DNA of 64,000 nucleotides, from the NCBI GenBank assembly GCA_041390685.1, contig JAWKPL010000001.1, forward strand, positions 992,001 through 1,056,000, read 5' to 3'. Within the stretch, counting starts at the first letter, position 1, and each line of letters starts with the position of its first letter. Position numbers and translations under genes: made by a program. The DNA comes from JAIBBD01 sp041390685 (lineage in GTDB: Bacteria > Chloroflexota > Dehalococcoidia > UBA2979). A model generated the notes under the pieces. That model was not told the DNA's origin. It did no database searches and worked only from the letters and a program-made list of their open reading frames with translations. Positions 15,625-23,444 of the stretch are shown here, in pieces.

Positions 15625-17409
15625 ATGACCACCACCCGCACCGACGCTCCCGGGCGCGTGATCCCGATCCTGCAACAGGAGTTCGAGGATTTTCGCACCG
15701 AGGCTACCGCCTTCCTCGAAGGCAAGACCGAAGAAGCCATCTTTATCGGCTTCCGGCTCAAGCAGGGCGTCTACGGCCAGCGCCAGCCGGCGCGCCAGAT
15801 GATCCGCGTCAAACTCCCCTTCGGCGCCGTCACCGCCGACCAGCTGGACGCCTTCGCACGCGTTGCCGAGGAGTACGCGCCCCTTCGCAAGGGCCACATC
15901 ACCACCCGCCAGAACTATCAGTTCCACCACATCCCCCTCGAGCGCATGACCGAGGTGCTCGAACTCCTCGGCGATGTCGGCCTCTCGAGCCGCGAGGCCT
16001 GCGGCAACACCGTCCGCAACGTCACCGGCGACCCGTATGCGGGCGTCCGTCCTGACGAACCGTTCGATATCTCACCCTACGCCGGCGCCTTTGTCCGCTA
16101 CTTCGTCCGCCAGAACCTCACCCAGCTGCTGCCTCGCAAGTGCAAGGTTGCCTTCACCGGCAGCGCCCAGGACGAGGCGATCACCGACATCCACGATATT
16201 GGCTTTATCCCCGAGATCCGCGAGGTCGACGGCGTACCCACGAAGGGCTTCAAGATGGTCGCCGGCGGCGGCCTCGCCATCATGGCGCGTCACGCCGTGA
16301 CCGTCCGCGAGTGGGTCTCCGTTGACGACTACCTCCGCGTCTCCGAGGCGGTGCTCCGCATCTTCAACGCCGCCGACGAGCTGCGAAAGAACCGGGCCAA
16401 GGCCCGCCTCAAGTTCCTCGTCCACCGCGTCGGGGAGGCTGAGTTCAACCGCATGGTCGACGAGGAGCTGTCGAAGCCCTGGGCCGACCAGCGCATCAGC
16501 CCGGACGACCTCCTCTTCCTCGACGACGAGGAGGCCGACGCCCCGCCACACCCCGCGAACCCGCAGCAGCCCAGCGACGACCGCGCGGCCTTCGATCGCT
16601 TCGTCGCCTCGAACGTCCGCGATCAGCGCCAGGCGGGCTACTGCACCGTCGACGTGAAAGTCCCCCAGGGCGACATGAGCCCGGAGTTGTTCCGAGGCGT
16701 CGCGAGCATCCTGCGCACGTACGGCAACGGCCGCGCTCGCACCTCGGTCAACCAGAACATCGTGCTGCGCTGGATCCCCGAAGGCAGTCTCTACGCCGTT
16801 TGGAAGGAGCTCCAGGCGCTGGGCCTCGCCGACGCCGGCTCCGGTGAGATCACCGACGTGGTCTCGTGCCCGGGCACTGACTCCTGCAAGCTCGGCATTA
16901 CCTGCTCGATGGGCCTCAACCGCGCCATCTCCGTCAAGCTCTACGAGATGAACATCGAGGACCCGACGACGCGCAAGATGCGCATCAACATGAGCGGCTG
17001 CCCGAACTCTTGTGGCCAGCACCACCTCGCGAGCATCGGCTTCCACGGCGCCGCCATCAAGGCTTCGAACGACGCCGACCGCCAGGTGCCCGCCTACCAC
17101 ATCTTCATGGGCGGCGCCCGCGGCGACGGGCACATCCGCATCGGTCAGCTCATCAAGGCCCGCATCCCGGCGAAACGCGCCCCGATCGTCGTCGAGCGCT
17201 TCATCCGCTATTACGAGGCCGAGCGCCAGAGCCCGGACGAGGAGTTCAACGCGTTCTTTGACCGCGTCGGCCCCGCCCCCTTCGACGCCCTCCTCGCCGA
17301 CCTCACCATCCCGCCCGAGTTCTCACTCGACAACATGGGCGAGTTCATCGACTGGGAGCGCGACGGGCTCTACGTCCTCGAGCGCGGTGAAGGCGAGTGC
17401 GCGATCTAG
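15625..17409 (+). CDS. Assimilatory nitrite/sulfite reductase (siroheme, ferredoxin-type)
   Basis: This enzyme reduces sulfite to sulfide (or nitrite to ammonia) with six electrons at a siroheme-[4Fe-4S] centre. It has 594 residues and the duplicated fold: ferredoxin-like half-domains near 60-140 and 355-410, each followed by a siroheme-binding domain. The cluster cysteines are C415, C421, C459 and C463 in S-C-P-G-T-D-S-C and S-G-C-P-N-S-C-G-Q-H. Early blocks include H-I-T-T-R-Q-N-Y-Q-F-H and A-C-G-N-T-V-R-N-V-T. I chose the ATG at 15625 because GAGGAG lies upstream. Operon context with APS reductase and ATP sulfurylase makes sulfite the likely substrate. Confidence 0.92.
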   Translation: MTTTRTDAPGRVIPILQQEFEDFRTEATAFLEGKTEEAIFIGFRLKQGVYGQRQPARQMIRVKLPFGAVTADQLDAFARVAEEYAPLRKGHITTRQNYQFHHIPLERMTEVLELLGDVGLSSREACGNTVRNVTGDPYAGVRPDEPFDISPYAGAFVRYFVRQNLTQLLPRKCKVAFTGSAQDEAITDIHDIGFIPEIREVDGVPTKGFKMVAGGGLAIMARHAVTVREWVSVDDYLRVSEAVLRIFNAADELRKNRAKARLKFLVHRVGEAEFNRMVDEELSKPWADQRISPDDLLFLDDEEADAPPHPANPQQPSDDRAAFDRFVASNVRDQRQAGYCTVDVKVPQGDMSPELFRGVASILRTYGNGRARTSVNQNIVLRWIPEGSLYAVWKELQALGLADAGSGEITDVVSCPGTDSCKLGITCSMGLNRAISVKLYEMNIEDPTTRKMRINMSGCPNSCGQHHLASIGFHGAAIKASNDADRQVPAYHIFMGGARGDGHIRIGQLIKARIPAKRAPIVVERFIRYYEAERQSPDEEFNAFFDRVGPAPFDALLADLTIPPEFSLDNMGEFIDWERDGLYVLERGEGECAI

Positions 17410-17455
17410 CGCCCCCGCCGCAGGAACGACTACAGCAGGAAGACAGGCAGCGACC

Positions 17456-18187
17456 ATGACCACCGAGACGACGGCCACCGAGGCGGATCCGCGCGAGCTC
17501 GCGGCGATCGAGGAGGCCTCGGCCGTCCTCGACCGCGCCGAGCCCGAAGAGATCCTCCGCTGGGCGATCGACCGCTACGGCCAGGGCCTCACCCTCGCCT
17601 GCTCTTTCGGCGGCATCTCCGGCATGGTCCTCATGGACATGGTCCAGAACCTGGCTCCCTCGACCGAGGTCTTCTACCTCGACACCGACTACCTGTTCCC
17701 CGAAACCTACGAGATGGTCGACACCGCGAAGGCGAAGTGGCAGACCGCGAACATCGTCGGCTACCGCACGGATGTCTCCACCGAGGAGCAGGCGCGCAGC
17801 CACGGCGCCAACCTGTGGGAGCGCGACCCCGACCTCTGCTGCGAGATCCGCAAGGTCGAGCCCAACCGTCGCGCCCTCGCCGCCAAGTCCGCCTGGATCT
17901 CAGGCCTGCGCCGCGACCAGTCCGCCGACAGAGGCTCCACGCCCGCCGTGCAATGGGACGCCAAGTTCGGACTCGTCAAGGTCAACCCGCTCATCAACTG
18001 GGACGAGAAGAAGGTCTGGGCCTACATCTTCAAGCACAGCGTCCCGTACAACCCGCTGCACGACCGGGGCTACCCCAGCATCGGCTGCACCAACTGCACC
18101 AAGCCGGTGAAGCCCGGTGAGGACCCTCGCTCGGGCCGCTGGTCCGGCATGGACAAGGACGAGTGCGGCCTGCACACCGCGCCCTAG
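17456..18187 (+). CDS. cysH: Adenylylsulfate (APS) reductase, iron-sulfur type
   Basis: The enzyme reduces APS to sulfite and AMP with thioredoxin as electron donor. The 243-residue protein has the PP-loop-like A-C-S-F-G-G-I-S-G sulfate/adenylate loop. The four cluster cysteines are C128-C129 (L-C-C-E-I-R-K) and C211/C214 (G-C-T-N-C), and the catalytic cysteine is C237 in E-C-G-L-H. The CC...CxxC set is the mark of the [4Fe-4S] APS-using enzymes as opposed to cluster-free PAPS reductases. The ATG at 17456 begins the family similarity; the frame extends far upstream but overlaps the sulfite reductase gene. Thioredoxin is encoded at 25.5-25.8 kb. Confidence 0.93.
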   Translation: MTTETTATEADPRELAAIEEASAVLDRAEPEEILRWAIDRYGQGLTLACSFGGISGMVLMDMVQNLAPSTEVFYLDTDYLFPETYEMVDTAKAKWQTANIVGYRTDVSTEEQARSHGANLWERDPDLCCEIRKVEPNRRALAAKSAWISGLRRDQSADRGSTPAVQWDAKFGLVKVNPLINWDEKKVWAYIFKHSVPYNPLHDRGYPSIGCTNCTKPVKPGEDPRSGRWSGMDKDECGLHTAP

Positions 18188-18206
18188 CCACTCGAAGCTG
18201 ATTCCG

Positions 18207-18228
18207 CGGCGCCCCTCGACGGGCGCCG
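18207..18228 (+). other. Intercistronic hairpin between cysH and cysC
   Basis: A perfect 8-bp GC-rich stem (CGGCGCCC/GGGCGCCG) with a six-base loop lies in the 74-base gap. No U tract follows. It is probably an RNA-stability or partial attenuation element within the operon. Confidence 0.4.
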
Positions 18229-18261
18229 TGTGACGCGAAGCGACTGCATACATCGGAGAGG

Positions 18262-18813
18262 ATGAACGTGGGGCAACAGGGATTTGTCGTGTGGTTCACC
18301 GGACTCTCGGGCGCCGGTAAGTCGACGCTCGCCGAGCATCTGGCGCCGATCCTCCGCGAGCGCGGCGTGCCCGTCGAGATCCTCGACGGCGACGAGGTGC
18401 GCACCAACCTCTCGAAGGGTCTCGGCTTCTCCAAGGAAGACCGCGACACCAACATCCTCCGCATCGGCTACGTTGCAAAGCTCCTCGCCCGCAACGGGGT
18501 CTGCGTCATCACCGCGGCGATCTCGCCCTACGCCGACATCCGCCAGCAGGTCCGCGACTCCGTCGACAACTTCATCGAGGTGCACGTCGACTGCTCCATC
18601 GATGAGCTGTCGCGCCGCGATGTGAAGGGCCTCTACGCAAAGGCGCTGCGAGGCGAGATCGCGAACTTCACCGGCGTCTCCGACCCCTACGAGGCTCCCG
18701 ACAGCCCCGAGGTGCGCGTAAACTCGGAGCACCAGACCGAACAGGAGTCGCTGGGCGACATCCTCTCCTTCCTCGAACAGCGCGGACTCGTCCCGGCGGC
18801 CGCTCGTGCCTGA
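18262..18813 (+). CDS. cysC: Adenylylsulfate kinase CysC
   Basis: CysC phosphorylates APS to PAPS, the donor for sulfotransferases and for PAPS reductases. The 183 residues contain the P-loop G-L-S-G-A-G-K-S-T, the I-L-D-G-D-E-V-R substrate loop, G-F-S-K-E-D-R-D-T-N, A-A-I-S-P-Y and the lid region G-L-Y-A-K-A-L-R-G-E-I-x-N-F-T-G. The ATG has GGAGAGG upstream. Its end overlaps the sat start by eight bases, so the two are coupled. In an operon that already has an APS reductase, CysC is not needed for sulfide formation. It more likely makes PAPS for sulfation, or buffers APS. Confidence 0.93.
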   Translation: MNVGQQGFVVWFTGLSGAGKSTLAEHLAPILRERGVPVEILDGDEVRTNLSKGLGFSKEDRDTNILRIGYVAKLLARNGVCVITAAISPYADIRQQVRDSVDNFIEVHVDCSIDELSRRDVKGLYAKALRGEIANFTGVSDPYEAPDSPEVRVNSEHQTEQESLGDILSFLEQRGLVPAAARA

Positions 18814-19975
18814 CCTCATCGCACCGCACGGCGGCCGGCTCAAGGAACGCCTCGTCACGGGCGACGCTGCCGCGGCGCTCGCCGAGCGCGCCCGCTCGCT
18901 CAAGAGCGTCACGCTCGACGCGCGCCAGGTCACCGACCTCGAACTGCTCGCCGTCGGCGCCCTGAGTCCGCTCGATGGCTTCATGGGTAAGGCCGACTAC
19001 GATCGCGTGGTCGACGACATGCACCTCGCTGGCGGCGCCGTCTGGAGCGTCCCGGTCACCCTCAGCGTCCCCGCCGAGGAGGCGCGCGCGCTCGTCGGCT
19101 CAGAGGTTGCGCTCGTCACTCCAGAAGGCACGCCCCTCGCCGTCATGCAGGTCGCCGAGGCGTACGAGGCCGACCGCCCGCGCGAGGCGCGCAAGGTCTA
19201 CCGCACCGACGACATGGCCCACCCCGGCGTCGAGGCGATCTTCGCCCAGGGCGACACGCTCATCGGCGGCTCCGTCCAGGTCTTCGCCCTGCCCCCCGAC
19301 CCCGAGTTCCCGGAACACCGCCTGACCCCCGCGCAGACCCGCGCCCATTTCGAGGCGCAGGGCTGGCGCACCGTCGTCGGCTTCCAGACCCGCAACCCCG
19401 TCCATCGCGCGCACGAGTACCTGCAGAAGGTCGCCCTCGAGACCATCGACGGCCTCCTCCTGCACCCCCTCGTCGGCGAGACGAAGGAGGGCGATATCCC
19501 CGCCGACGTGCGCATGAAGTGCTACCGCGTCCTGCTCGACAACTACTACCCGCAGGACCGCGTGCTGCTGTCCGTGCTCCCCGCCTCGATGCGCTACGCC
19601 GGACCGCGGGAGGCGATCTTTCACGCGATCATGCGCCAGAACTACGGCTGCTCGCACTTCATCGTCGGCCGCGACCACGCCGGCGTCGGTGACTACTACG
19701 GCACGTACGACGCGCAGACGATCTTCGACGAGCTCGCGCCCGGTGAACTCGCCATCACGCCGCTCAAGTTTGAGCACACCTTCTTTTGCCGCGCCTGTGC
19801 CTCAATGGCCAGCACCCGCACCTGCCCGCACGCCTCCGACCACCACGTCGTCCTCTCCGGGACGAAGGTGCGCCAGATGCTCGCGGCCGGCGAGGTGCCG
19901 CCCATCGAGTTCTCCCGACCCGAGGTCGCCCAGGTCCTCATCGACTCGATGCGGACCGAGAGCGTGAGCGTCTGA
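18806..19975 (+). CDS. sat: Sulfate adenylyltransferase (ATP sulfurylase) Sat
   Basis: Sat activates sulfate with ATP to give APS and pyrophosphate. The 389-residue homomeric form (not CysDN) shows L-L-A-V-G-A-L-S-P-L-D-G-F-M in the N-terminal domain, and the catalytic Q-T-R-N-P-V-H-R-A-H-E at residues 194-204. G-R-D-H-A-G-V-G-D-Y-Y-G-T-Y follows. A cysteine-containing F-F-C-R-A-C-A-S-M...C-P-H segment could bind a metal, as in some bacterial Sat proteins. The GTG start lies inside the cysC 3' end. The membrane carrier gene follows three bases after the stop. Confidence 0.94.
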   Translation: MPDLIAPHGGRLKERLVTGDAAAALAERARSLKSVTLDARQVTDLELLAVGALSPLDGFMGKADYDRVVDDMHLAGGAVWSVPVTLSVPAEEARALVGSEVALVTPEGTPLAVMQVAEAYEADRPREARKVYRTDDMAHPGVEAIFAQGDTLIGGSVQVFALPPDPEFPEHRLTPAQTRAHFEAQGWRTVVGFQTRNPVHRAHEYLQKVALETIDGLLLHPLVGETKEGDIPADVRMKCYRVLLDNYYPQDRVLLSVLPASMRYAGPREAIFHAIMRQNYGCSHFIVGRDHAGVGDYYGTYDAQTIFDELAPGELAITPLKFEHTFFCRACASMASTRTCPHASDHHVVLSGTKVRQMLAAGEVPPIEFSRPEVAQVLIDSMRTESVSV

Positions 19976-19977
19976 CG

Positions 19978-21108
19978 GTGGCCGATGCCCCGCCGGCCGG
20001 GGCCCCGCGGCCGTTGAGCCACCGGCTGGTCTCCGTCCTGCCGGTGCGCCTCCACCGGCCGACGCTCGTCACCGCGAACACGGTCCGCCTCGCCGTCGGC
20101 GGGGCGATCGTGTTCTACCTGTTCGTCCTCGCGCTGCGGCTGCTCTCCGCCTCCGCCAGCGGCGTCGCCGACCTGCTCACGCGCATCGGCGCCGACGGGC
20201 CCCTGAACCTCCTCGGGTTCGGCTGGCTGCTTGCCTATGGCGCGCTGTCCGGCTCGCCCGTCGCCGCGCTGTCGCTCTCGCTCCTGCACGGCGGCGCCGT
20301 CACCACATCCGAGGCCCTCGGCATGGTGTCCGGCTCGCGCTTCGGCGCCTCGATGATCGTCCTCGTCGTCGGCTTCGTCGCCTATGTCCGGGGCCGCGGG
20401 CGCCCCGACGGCATCTACGTCGGCGTGATCGCGTTGCTCACCACCGCCACGATCTACGCGCCCGCCACCGCGCTCGGCCTGCTCCTGCTCAAGGCGGGGT
20501 GGCTGCATGGCGTGGTGGACGACGTCCCCCTCCAGTGGGGCGATGCCCTCGCCGAGGTGGCGCGTCCCGTGGTGAGCGCCATCGACGGGCGGGTCCCCGG
20601 CGTCGTGGTCTTCCTGCTCGGCATCGGCTCACTGCTCGCGGCCTTCACCCTCTTCGACCGGCTGCTTCCCAACCTCGACCCGCCTACGCCGCGCATTGAG
20701 CGCTTCTCACAGCGCTTCCGCTCGCCGCGCCGCATGTTCCTCCTCGGCGCGGCGATTACCTCCGTCACGATGTCCGTGTCGATCTCCCTGACCATCCTCG
20801 TGCCGCTCACCATGAAAGGTGTCGTCCGCCGCACGGACGTCATCCCCTACATCATGGGCGCGAACATCACGACCTTCATCGACACGCTCTTCGCCTCCTT
20901 CCTCGTGCCCGGAGGCGGAGCCACCGAGGTCGTGATCGTCGAGATGCTCTCTGTGACCACCGTGTCACTGGGCGTGCTGGTGTTCCTGTACGGCCCCTAC
21001 TCCCGGGCGCTTCTGGGAGCCGCCCATCTGGTCTCCTCACGCCTGCGCTGGCTCGGCGTCTTCCTCGCCATCATGGCCGTCATCCCCCTCGCACTGCTGT
21101 TCCTGTAA
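19978..21108 (+). CDS. Na/Pi-cotransporter-like membrane protein, candidate sulfate carrier
   Basis: This is a 376-residue polytopic membrane protein with roughly eight hydrophobic segments. Two inverted-repeat-like stretches, S-G-S-P-V-A-A-L-S-L-S and G-A-N-I-T-T-F-I-D-T-L-F-A-S, resemble the paired substrate motifs of the SLC34/NptA-type Na/Pi cotransporter family. The GTG start lies three bases after sat with no promoter between, so it is the last gene of the sulfate operon. No CysTWA, SulP or CysZ gene is in the window. I therefore infer that it imports sulfate or exports a sulfur anion, although phosphate transport cannot be excluded. The open frame extends upstream into sat but only as a shadow. 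Confidence 0.68.
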   Translation: MADAPPAGAPRPLSHRLVSVLPVRLHRPTLVTANTVRLAVGGAIVFYLFVLALRLLSASASGVADLLTRIGADGPLNLLGFGWLLAYGALSGSPVAALSLSLLHGGAVTTSEALGMVSGSRFGASMIVLVVGFVAYVRGRGRPDGIYVGVIALLTTATIYAPATALGLLLLKAGWLHGVVDDVPLQWGDALAEVARPVVSAIDGRVPGVVVFLLGIGSLLAAFTLFDRLLPNLDPPTPRIERFSQRFRSPRRMFLLGAAITSVTMSVSISLTILVPLTMKGVVRRTDVIPYIMGANITTFIDTLFASFLVPGGGATEVVIVEMLSVTTVSLGVLVFLYGPYSRALLGAAHLVSSRLRWLGVFLAIMAVIPLALLFL

Positions 21109-21153
21109 CCCTCGCCGTCCGTCCTCAGCTACGATCGAGGGCGGAGGCATCCC

Positions 21154-22137
21154 ATGCCCGGCCGCATTCTCATGGGGACCGCGTCCTGGACAGACAAGCC
21201 GCTCATCGAGAGCGGCCGCTTCTACCCGCCCGACGCAAAGACCCCGGAGGCGCGCCTGCGCTACTACGCGACGCAGTTCCCCCTCGTGGAGGTGGACTCC
21301 ACCTACTACGGCCTCCCTACCGTCGAGAACGCCGAGCGCTGGGTCGAACGCACGCCGCCCGGCTTCGTCTTCGACGTCAAAGCGTATTCACTGTTCACCG
21401 AGCATCCGACGCCCGTCGCACGCCTCCCGAAGGCGCTGCAGGCGATCCTCCCGGCGGGCCTCGTCGGCAAGCGCACCTTCAGCCGTGAGGATGCCCCCAC
21501 CGAATTCGTGGACCTCTGCTGGTCGACCTTTAACGACGCGCTCCTCCCGTTACACGACGCCGGCCGCCTCGGTGCCATCGTGTTCCAGTTCCCGAAGTGG
21601 GTGTACCCGAGCCGCTATACCCACCACTACCTGGAGGAGATCCGTGACCGGCTCGGTGTCTACCGCGGCGCCGTCGAGTTCCGCCAGGCTCGCTGGCTCG
21701 ATGCGGAGCATCAGGAGGAGACCCTCGCGCTCCTCGGCGACCTCGGCCTCACCTACATCTGCGTCGACGAGCCGCAGGGGTTCCCGTCGTCGGTACCGCC
21801 TGTCGCGGCCGTCACGACTCCCGGCCTCGCATACGTCCGCTTCCACGGGCGCAATGCCGATACGTGGGAGAAGCGCACGGAAACCTCATCCGAGCGCTTC
21901 GACTACTACTACCCGCCGTCCGAGCTCGATGAGTGGGGCACGAAGATCGCCGACCTCACCCGCGACGCCGACGAGGTGCACCTCATCATGAACACCAACA
22001 ACTTCGACCAGGGCCCGGAAAACAGCCGCCGCCTCGAGCGCACGCTCCGCGACCGCGGCATCGAGGTGGTACACTCCACGCCTGCGGTCGTTCCCACCCC
22101 TGCACCACAACCGGATGCCCAGGGGAAGCTCTTCTAA
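21154..22137 (+). CDS. DUF72 (YecE-type) family protein
   Basis: This 327-residue cytoplasmic protein has the TIM-barrel-like DUF72 fold. Its marks are the opening I-L-M-G-T-A-S-W-T-D, the Y-A-T-Q-F-P-L-V-E-V-D-S-T-Y-Y-G-L-P strand with N-A-E-R-W-V and P-P-G-F-V-F-D-V-K-A. Later come V-F-Q-F-P, V-E-F-R, Y-V-R-F-H-G-R-N and M-N-T-N-N-F-D-Q-G-P-E-N. The biochemical function of the family is not established to my knowledge. GGGCGGAGG precedes the ATG. It is followed after six bases by the Tat lipoprotein gene, so they may be one transcription unit. Confidence 0.85.
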   Translation: MPGRILMGTASWTDKPLIESGRFYPPDAKTPEARLRYYATQFPLVEVDSTYYGLPTVENAERWVERTPPGFVFDVKAYSLFTEHPTPVARLPKALQAILPAGLVGKRTFSREDAPTEFVDLCWSTFNDALLPLHDAGRLGAIVFQFPKWVYPSRYTHHYLEEIRDRLGVYRGAVEFRQARWLDAEHQEETLALLGDLGLTYICVDEPQGFPSSVPPVAAVTTPGLAYVRFHGRNADTWEKRTETSSERFDYYYPPSELDEWGTKIADLTRDADEVHLIMNTNNFDQGPENSRRLERTLRDRGIEVVHSTPAVVPTPAPQPDAQGKLF

Positions 22138-22143
22138 CGCGCG

Positions 22144-23094
22144 ATGTCCGATCAGCCTCGCCGCCTCTCTCGCCGGACCTTCCTCGCTCTCGCCGCGTCC
22201 TCCACGGCATCCGGCGCCGCGCTCCTCGCCTGCGGAGGTAGCCCCGCCCTGGTCGCTCCAACCGAGGGCGGCGACGACGCTGCATCCGGCCCGGCGCTCA
22301 CCACGGCAGCCCCGACCGTCACCCCCACCCCGACCCCGCGGCCCATCCCGCCTGCGGGACGCGTCGAACGCCTCCTGCTTCCCGGTACGCCCTGGGAGAC
22401 CACCCTCGTGGCAACGCATAGTGGACGGCCGGGCTCGGCTGTCATGTTCCTCGGCGGCGTCCACGGCAACGAGCCCGGTGGCTGGCTGGCCGCCGAGGAG
22501 GTCGCGAGCTGGCAGCCGGCCGCCGGAAGCATCCTCGTCATCCCCCGCGCCAACATCGTCGCGACCCGCGTCCTCGAGCGGACGCTCCCTGAGCTCGGCG
22601 ACCTCAACCGCCTCTACCCCGGGTCACCCAGCGGCATGCTGCCGATGGAGCGCATGGCCGCCGCCGTCATCGAGGTCGCCCGCGAGTTCGGCGTCGATCT
22701 GCTCATCGACATGCACGAGTCCTGGGGCTTCTTCGCCGAGCGGACGCAGAACGGCACGGCCTTCCTCGGGCAAACCGTCACCAGCAGCAGCGGTCCCGAG
22801 TCCGAGACGATCGCCCCTGCCCTGATCGCGCGCGCGAACGCGAACATCCCTCCGGGGCGCGACCGCATCGTCACGCGGGACCAGTTCCCGCTGCCCGGCG
22901 CCACTCCGGCGACAACACCCCCCTCGAACGCCACGCTGGGCCGCGGTAGCAGCTCGCTTTCCCTCGGCCGGCATGTCCCTGGCCTGACCCCTGTCCTCGT
23001 CGAGATGGGGCAGCAGGATCAGCCAGAGCATCGTCGCGTGGCGCTCCACCTCGAGGTCGCACGCGCCGCCCTCGAGTTGCGCGGAGTGGCCTGA
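22144..23094 (+). CDS. Tat-exported lipoprotein, succinylglutamate desuccinylase/aspartoacylase (M14-like) family
   Basis: This 316-residue secreted zinc hydrolase carries a Tat signal (S-R-R-T-F-L-A-L, arginines at 10-11) that runs into a lipobox with C30 (L-L-A-C-G), so it is probably a folded, lipid-anchored exoenzyme. A Thr/Pro linker follows. The catalytic domain has G-G-V-H-G-N-E-P-G-G (zinc His and Glu), D-L-N-R-L-Y-P-G (the family's N-R substrate motif), L-I-D-M-H-E-S (third ligand) and a late V-E-M-G. The fold is that of carboxypeptidase A-like deacylases. The substrate, perhaps a peptide or acyl-amino acid, is unknown. Its start lies six bases after the DUF72 gene. Confidence 0.78.
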   Translation: MSDQPRRLSRRTFLALAASSTASGAALLACGGSPALVAPTEGGDDAASGPALTTAAPTVTPTPTPRPIPPAGRVERLLLPGTPWETTLVATHSGRPGSAVMFLGGVHGNEPGGWLAAEEVASWQPAAGSILVIPRANIVATRVLERTLPELGDLNRLYPGSPSGMLPMERMAAAVIEVAREFGVDLLIDMHESWGFFAERTQNGTAFLGQTVTSSSGPESETIAPALIARANANIPPGRDRIVTRDQFPLPGATPATTPPSNATLGRGSSSLSLGRHVPGLTPVLVEMGQQDQPEHRRVALHLEVARAALELRGVA

Positions 23095-23203
23095 ACAAGT
23101 CCCCCTGCCGTTGCCGCGAACCCCCCTCACTGCGTACCGTGACCGTCGACCACCTGCATCAACACGGAACTGGACGCTGAGCGCCGCACGAAGGGGGAAC
23201 GAC

Positions 23204-23344
23204 GTGGACGAAGGACGATGCCAGCGCTGCGGGCACTCGGAAGCGGCCCATCTCGAGTCCGGCCCCGAGGGGAACCCCTGGTGCCGGCTCTGCTACGGCC
23301 ACCAACAGCTGCACCGGCTCAGGAACCACCCCTTCGAGGCGTAG
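23204..23344 (+). CDS. 46-residue zinc-ribbon-like protein
   Basis: This very small protein has two CxxC knuckles (C6/C9 and C27/C30) and nearby histidines at positions 11 and 16, the pattern of a treble-clef or zinc-ribbon fold. The GTG at 23204 is preceded by AAGGGGG at good spacing. The frame extends upstream to 23111, but that part is low-quality and lacks a ribosome binding site. The sequence between the knuckles (E-S-G-P-E-G-N-P-W) is typical of small nucleic-acid- or protein-binding ribbons. No function can be assigned. It stands between the Tat lipoprotein and the SH3-domain protein. Confidence 0.6.
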   Translation: MDEGRCQRCGHSEAAHLESGPEGNPWCRLCYGHQQLHRLRNHPFEA

Positions 23345-23444
23345 TGGGACCCGACGCAGAGCGCCGAGGGTCTGCCTCGGGTACACTGACGGCGGCGGGA
23401 TTCGGATCAGGTTCGTAATCGGTTGCCTCCGGCGCCGTAGGTAG

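Noticed and set aside
18207..18228. Operon-ending terminator between cysH and cysC
   Set aside because: The stem is short, has no U tract, and the genes on both sides belong to the same pathway and strand, so it is listed only as an intercistronic hairpin.
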